DNA of 7,863 bases from an uncultured Saprospiraceae bacterium. Lineage in GTDB: Bacteria; Bacteroidota; Bacteroidia; Chitinophagales; Saprospiraceae. Position 1 is the stretch's first letter, and every line of letters starts with the position of its first letter. Below the pieces are notes generated by a model. The model was not told where the DNA came from and did no database searches. It saw nothing but the letters and a program-made list of their open reading frames with translations. A program made the translations under genes and the position numbers. Shown piece by piece: positions 5,894 through 7,863 of the stretch. The stretch spans positions 1-7,863 of the forward strand of contig CALHBW010000578.1 of assembly GCA_937930625.1 (NCBI GenBank), in the 5' to 3' direction.

Positions 5894-6712
5894 TCACTGA
5901 AGCGTCTCACGTAGTCGGTTGATTTGTTCATCCGCCCATCCGGTAGCTTGTGCGATAAGGGCGTTATCTGCTCCTGCTTGGATGAGATTTTGAGTGGCTT
6001 CGGTCATAGCATCTCGCCAACCTTCGTCGCGATTGAGGGCAATGACTTGTCGCTTGCCGACTTCGATTTTTGCCTGTTCGAGTTCTTCGGGGCTCACATT
6101 ATCGTAGTTCACGATTTCGGTGGCGCGTCGTATGCCTTCATTTTGAAGGTTGACTTTCGGAGCTTCAGGATTGTGGATGCTTTCGTAAATCAAATCCAAC
6201 CAATCGCGGTAGTTCGGTGGTGTGTTTTCGTCTTTGTAATTGGGATTGAGGTAAATGAGTTCGTAATTGAATATTTTGCGTTCTATTCCATTGATATTTT
6301 TTGGATTAAGGTTGGAAATCAGTACCTCGTCGCGGTAAAGTTTCTGCGTATTGACGTGTACACGATACGGAGCGGTCATCACCACGATAGTATATACCGT
6401 TCGAGCTACGGAGTAGTCAGCAGCAGAGCGTTGTTGCTCGGTAATCGCTTGTAAATGATAATGCAAAAATCGGTCAAAATTGTGGTCGTATTCCACTTTT
6501 TGAATCTCAATAATGACTCGTTTCTTACTGTCTTCCGCAAAAATATCGTACTTGAAATTGATGTTGCCGATTTTGGGTTGGAAGGATTTTTCGGTTTCGA
6601 TTTTGTCCGGTTCTACTTCAATACCGACAATATCCCGCACGAAAGCCTTGAAAACGGTTTTGTCCGTAAAGGCTTTTTTGAAAAACACTTCATTGTCGAG
6701 ACGTGCGAGCAT
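5894..6712 (-). CDS. Rpn family PD-(D/E)XK nuclease / putative transposase
   Basis: The 272-residue product begins LDNEVFFKKAFTDKTVFKAFVRDIVG, the typical start of the PD-(D/E)XK nuclease-transposase family (Rpn, recombination-promoting nuclease). The predicted catalytic residues are D56 in KYDIFAED and E69-x-Q71 in IIEIQK, a D-x12-E-x-Q core. The middle (about 80-180) includes the FLHYHLQAI helix and YRDWLDLIYESI. The C-terminus has GADNALIAQATGWADEQINRL, a helical tail usual in this family. Members cleave DNA; some promote recombination and some have been linked to phage defence, but the role here is not known. The length is complete and no key residue is missing. It has its own consensus promoter and strong terminator, and REP-like repeats border its promoter. 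The ATG at 6712 is well placed 26 nt after the -7 element. Confidence 0.9.
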   Translation of the reverse strand: MLARLDNEVFFKKAFTDKTVFKAFVRDIVGIEVEPDKIETEKSFQPKIGNINFKYDIFAEDSKKRVIIEIQKVEYDHNFDRFLHYHLQAITEQQRSAADYSVARTVYTIVVMTAPYRVHVNTQKLYRDEVLISNLNPKNINGIERKIFNYELIYLNPNYKDENTPPNYRDWLDLIYESIHNPEAPKVNLQNEGIRRATEIVNYDNVSPEELEQAKIEVGKRQVIALNRDEGWRDAMTEATQNLIQAGADNALIAQATGWADEQINRLRETLQ

Positions 6713-6737
6713 TGGTTTTTATTTTATTATTTTCATT

Positions 6738-6769
6738 CAAATTTACACAAAAAAACAACACGAAACAAA
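6738..6769 (-). promoter_or_regulatory. Consensus-like Bacteroidota promoter of the Rpn-family gene
   Basis: On the minus strand TTTG (6769 to 6766) is followed after 20 nt by TAAATTTG (6745 to 6738), an exact match to TTTG, 19-21 nt, TAnnTTTG. Transcription should begin near 6731, giving a leader of about 19 nt, AT-rich and without a Shine-Dalgarno motif. Confidence 0.65.
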
Positions 6770-6776
6770 CGCGACC

Positions 6777-6866
6777 TCGTACAGGCGATTTTAATCGCCA
6801 TGTTTCGAATTGTACAGGTGAGTTGCTATATATTGGAGAACATGGCGATTAAAATCGCCTGTACGA
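6777..6866. repeat. Pair of REP-like elements in inverted orientation (BIME-like, 28-bp perfect arms)
   Basis: Positions 6777-6804 are an exact reverse complement of 6839-6866 over 28 bases, separated by 34 bases. Each arm is itself a hairpin (ACAGGCGATT, TT, AATCGCC, a bulged A, TGT). A third copy is at 561-586, and a lone TGTACAGG half lies in the spacer at 6811-6818. The right arm overlaps the 3' end of the flippase gene, and the left arm ends 8 bp before the nuclease promoter. I see no target duplication and no REP-associated transposase in the window. Confidence 0.85.
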
Positions 6867-7863
6867 CCGACGCAGCGACCAAGCCGCCCACACCACAAAG
6901 CCCATCAAAAGCACCGTATTCACCGTCAAAAGCATCGTACTACCTGCGCCATACGAACCACGCACCCATTGACTCACAAAAAACAAACCCACAGCGACAC
7001 CCAAGTAAGTCAACATCTTAACAATCGGATAATCAATCTTATAAAAGCGTTGTCCGGTCACGTAGCAGAGCGCACTCATGGTAGCATAAGCGGCGAGCGT
7101 AGCCCATGCGGATGCCATATAGCCGATATGCGGTATCAGCGCGACATTGATAAGAATGGTGAGCAATGCGCCCGTGCAGGCGATGTACGCACCAATATGC
7201 GTCTTGTCGGAGAGCTTGTACCAGATGGCAAAATTATAGTACAAACCAAGACAAACATTCGCCAACAAAAGGATAGGCACAATGCGAATACCCACGCGAT
7301 AAGGCTCATCCACGATAAATTTAACGAGGTCGATATAAAACCAAATACTCAAAAAAGCAAAACAGCCCACCAACGTAAATGCCTCTGCCACTTGCCCATA
7401 GACTTGCTTGGAATCTTCGCGGTTGGCATTGCGAAAAAAGAAGGGTTCGGCGGCGTAGTTGAAGGCTTGAGTGAAGAGTGCCATCAGTATCGCAAACTTG
7501 TAACAAGCACTGTAAATACCGATTTGAGATTGGATTTGTTCGGGGCTTCCGGGTAGTAGGCGTTGGAGGAAGATACGGTCTGCCACCTCATTGGTGATAC
7601 CCGCCAAGCCAACGATTATCAAGGGCGCACTATATCGCAACATGCTTTTCCACGCCTCTCTGTCAAATCGCAATTTGACCGAGAAATAAAGCGGCAACAG
7701 CAGCAGTAGTGTCGCCAAACTTCCCATCAAATTGGCGACAAAGACCAATCCTATCTTGTTTTCTTCTTGATAAATGGCTTGCGCGAATGTATTGCCTTGT
7801 TCGGCGAGTTTCGGACACATTTCCAAGAAAAACAGAATAAACAACACATTCACGACCACACCC
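6849..7863 (-). CDS. Polysaccharide/O-antigen flippase (Wzx-like, MOP superfamily), partial
   Basis: At least 337 codons are open to the window edge, so the N-terminal part lies outside; the GTG at 7859 is not a credible start. The protein is a multi-pass membrane protein with about nine or ten hydrophobic segments. Features typical of Bacteroidota polysaccharide-biosynthesis exporters include APLIIVGLAGITNEVADRIFLQ, the YSACYKFAILMALFTQAFNYAAEPFFFR block and GYMASAWATLAAYATM near the C-terminal half. Family members have about 480-500 residues, so about 150 are missing here. It probably moves lipid-linked glycans across the inner membrane; which glycan is unknown. The last five codons (S-Y-R-R-F) and the TAA stop come from the REP-like arm at 6839-6866, so the native C-terminus may have been altered. 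No other glycan gene is visible in the window. Confidence 0.88.
   Translation of the reverse strand, partial: GVVVNVLFILFFLEMCPKLAEQGNTFAQAIYQEENKIGLVFVANLMGSLATLLLLLPLYFSVKLRFDREAWKSMLRYSAPLIIVGLAGITNEVADRIFLQRLLPGSPEQIQSQIGIYSACYKFAILMALFTQAFNYAAEPFFFRNANREDSKQVYGQVAEAFTLVGCFAFLSIWFYIDLVKFIVDEPYRVGIRIVPILLLANVCLGLYYNFAIWYKLSDKTHIGAYIACTGALLTILINVALIPHIGYMASAWATLAAYATMSALCYVTGQRFYKIDYPIVKMLTYLGVAVGLFFVSQWVRGSYGAGSTMLLTVNTVLLMGFVVWAAWSLRRSYRRF

Noticed and set aside
5924..7021. Plus-strand open frames of 176 and 188 codons opposite the Rpn-family gene and its upstream region
   Set aside because: They mirror the codon pattern of the conserved nuclease on the other strand, and their hydrophobic composition is what antisense frames give.

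Overview
The window looks like chromosomal DNA from a member of the Bacteroidota. The evidence is a secreted enzyme with a C-terminal Por/type IX secretion sorting domain, A/T-rich start regions without Shine-Dalgarno motifs, promoter candidates of the Bacteroidota type (TTTG, about 20 nt, TAnnTTTG), and intergenic DNA full of short palindromes. A placement near Saprospiria/Chitinophagia is only an impression from the mix of families.

Layout. Positions 1-592 carry no credible gene. They hold a run of imperfect inverted repeats (1-133, 167-306, 352-532) and a REP-like palindrome (561-585). A periplasmic metallo-beta-lactamase-fold hydrolase (593-1480, minus) is divergent from a secreted PhoD-like phosphatase with a T9SS sorting domain (1618-3402, plus). 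A small charged protein built from two copies of one helical unit follows (3696-4175, plus). Directly after its stop is a stretch that can fold into four nested helices and then an intrinsic terminator (4184-4346), a candidate structured RNA. A convergent minus-strand gene (4426-5694) encodes a small Omp85/BamA-like outer-membrane protein with one POTRA-like domain. Upstream of it lie a strong minus-strand terminator (5775-5815) and a perfect 30-bp palindrome (5830-5859). Next are an Rpn-family PD-(D/E)XK nuclease (5894-6712, minus) with a consensus-like promoter of its own, a pair of perfectly matching inverted REP-like elements (6777-6866), and the C-terminal two thirds of a polysaccharide flippase (6849-7863, minus) cut by the window edge.

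How it works together. There is no obvious operon. Most genes appear to be separately transcribed, and the three secreted or outer-membrane proteins share a cell-envelope location rather than a pathway. The most unusual content is non-coding or repeat-derived. One REP-like arm supplies the last five codons and the stop of the flippase. Another dispersed palindrome lies inside the signal-peptide codons of the Omp85-like protein, and a near copy lies inside the 352-532 element. The structured stretch at 4184-4346 is the best candidate for something undescribed.
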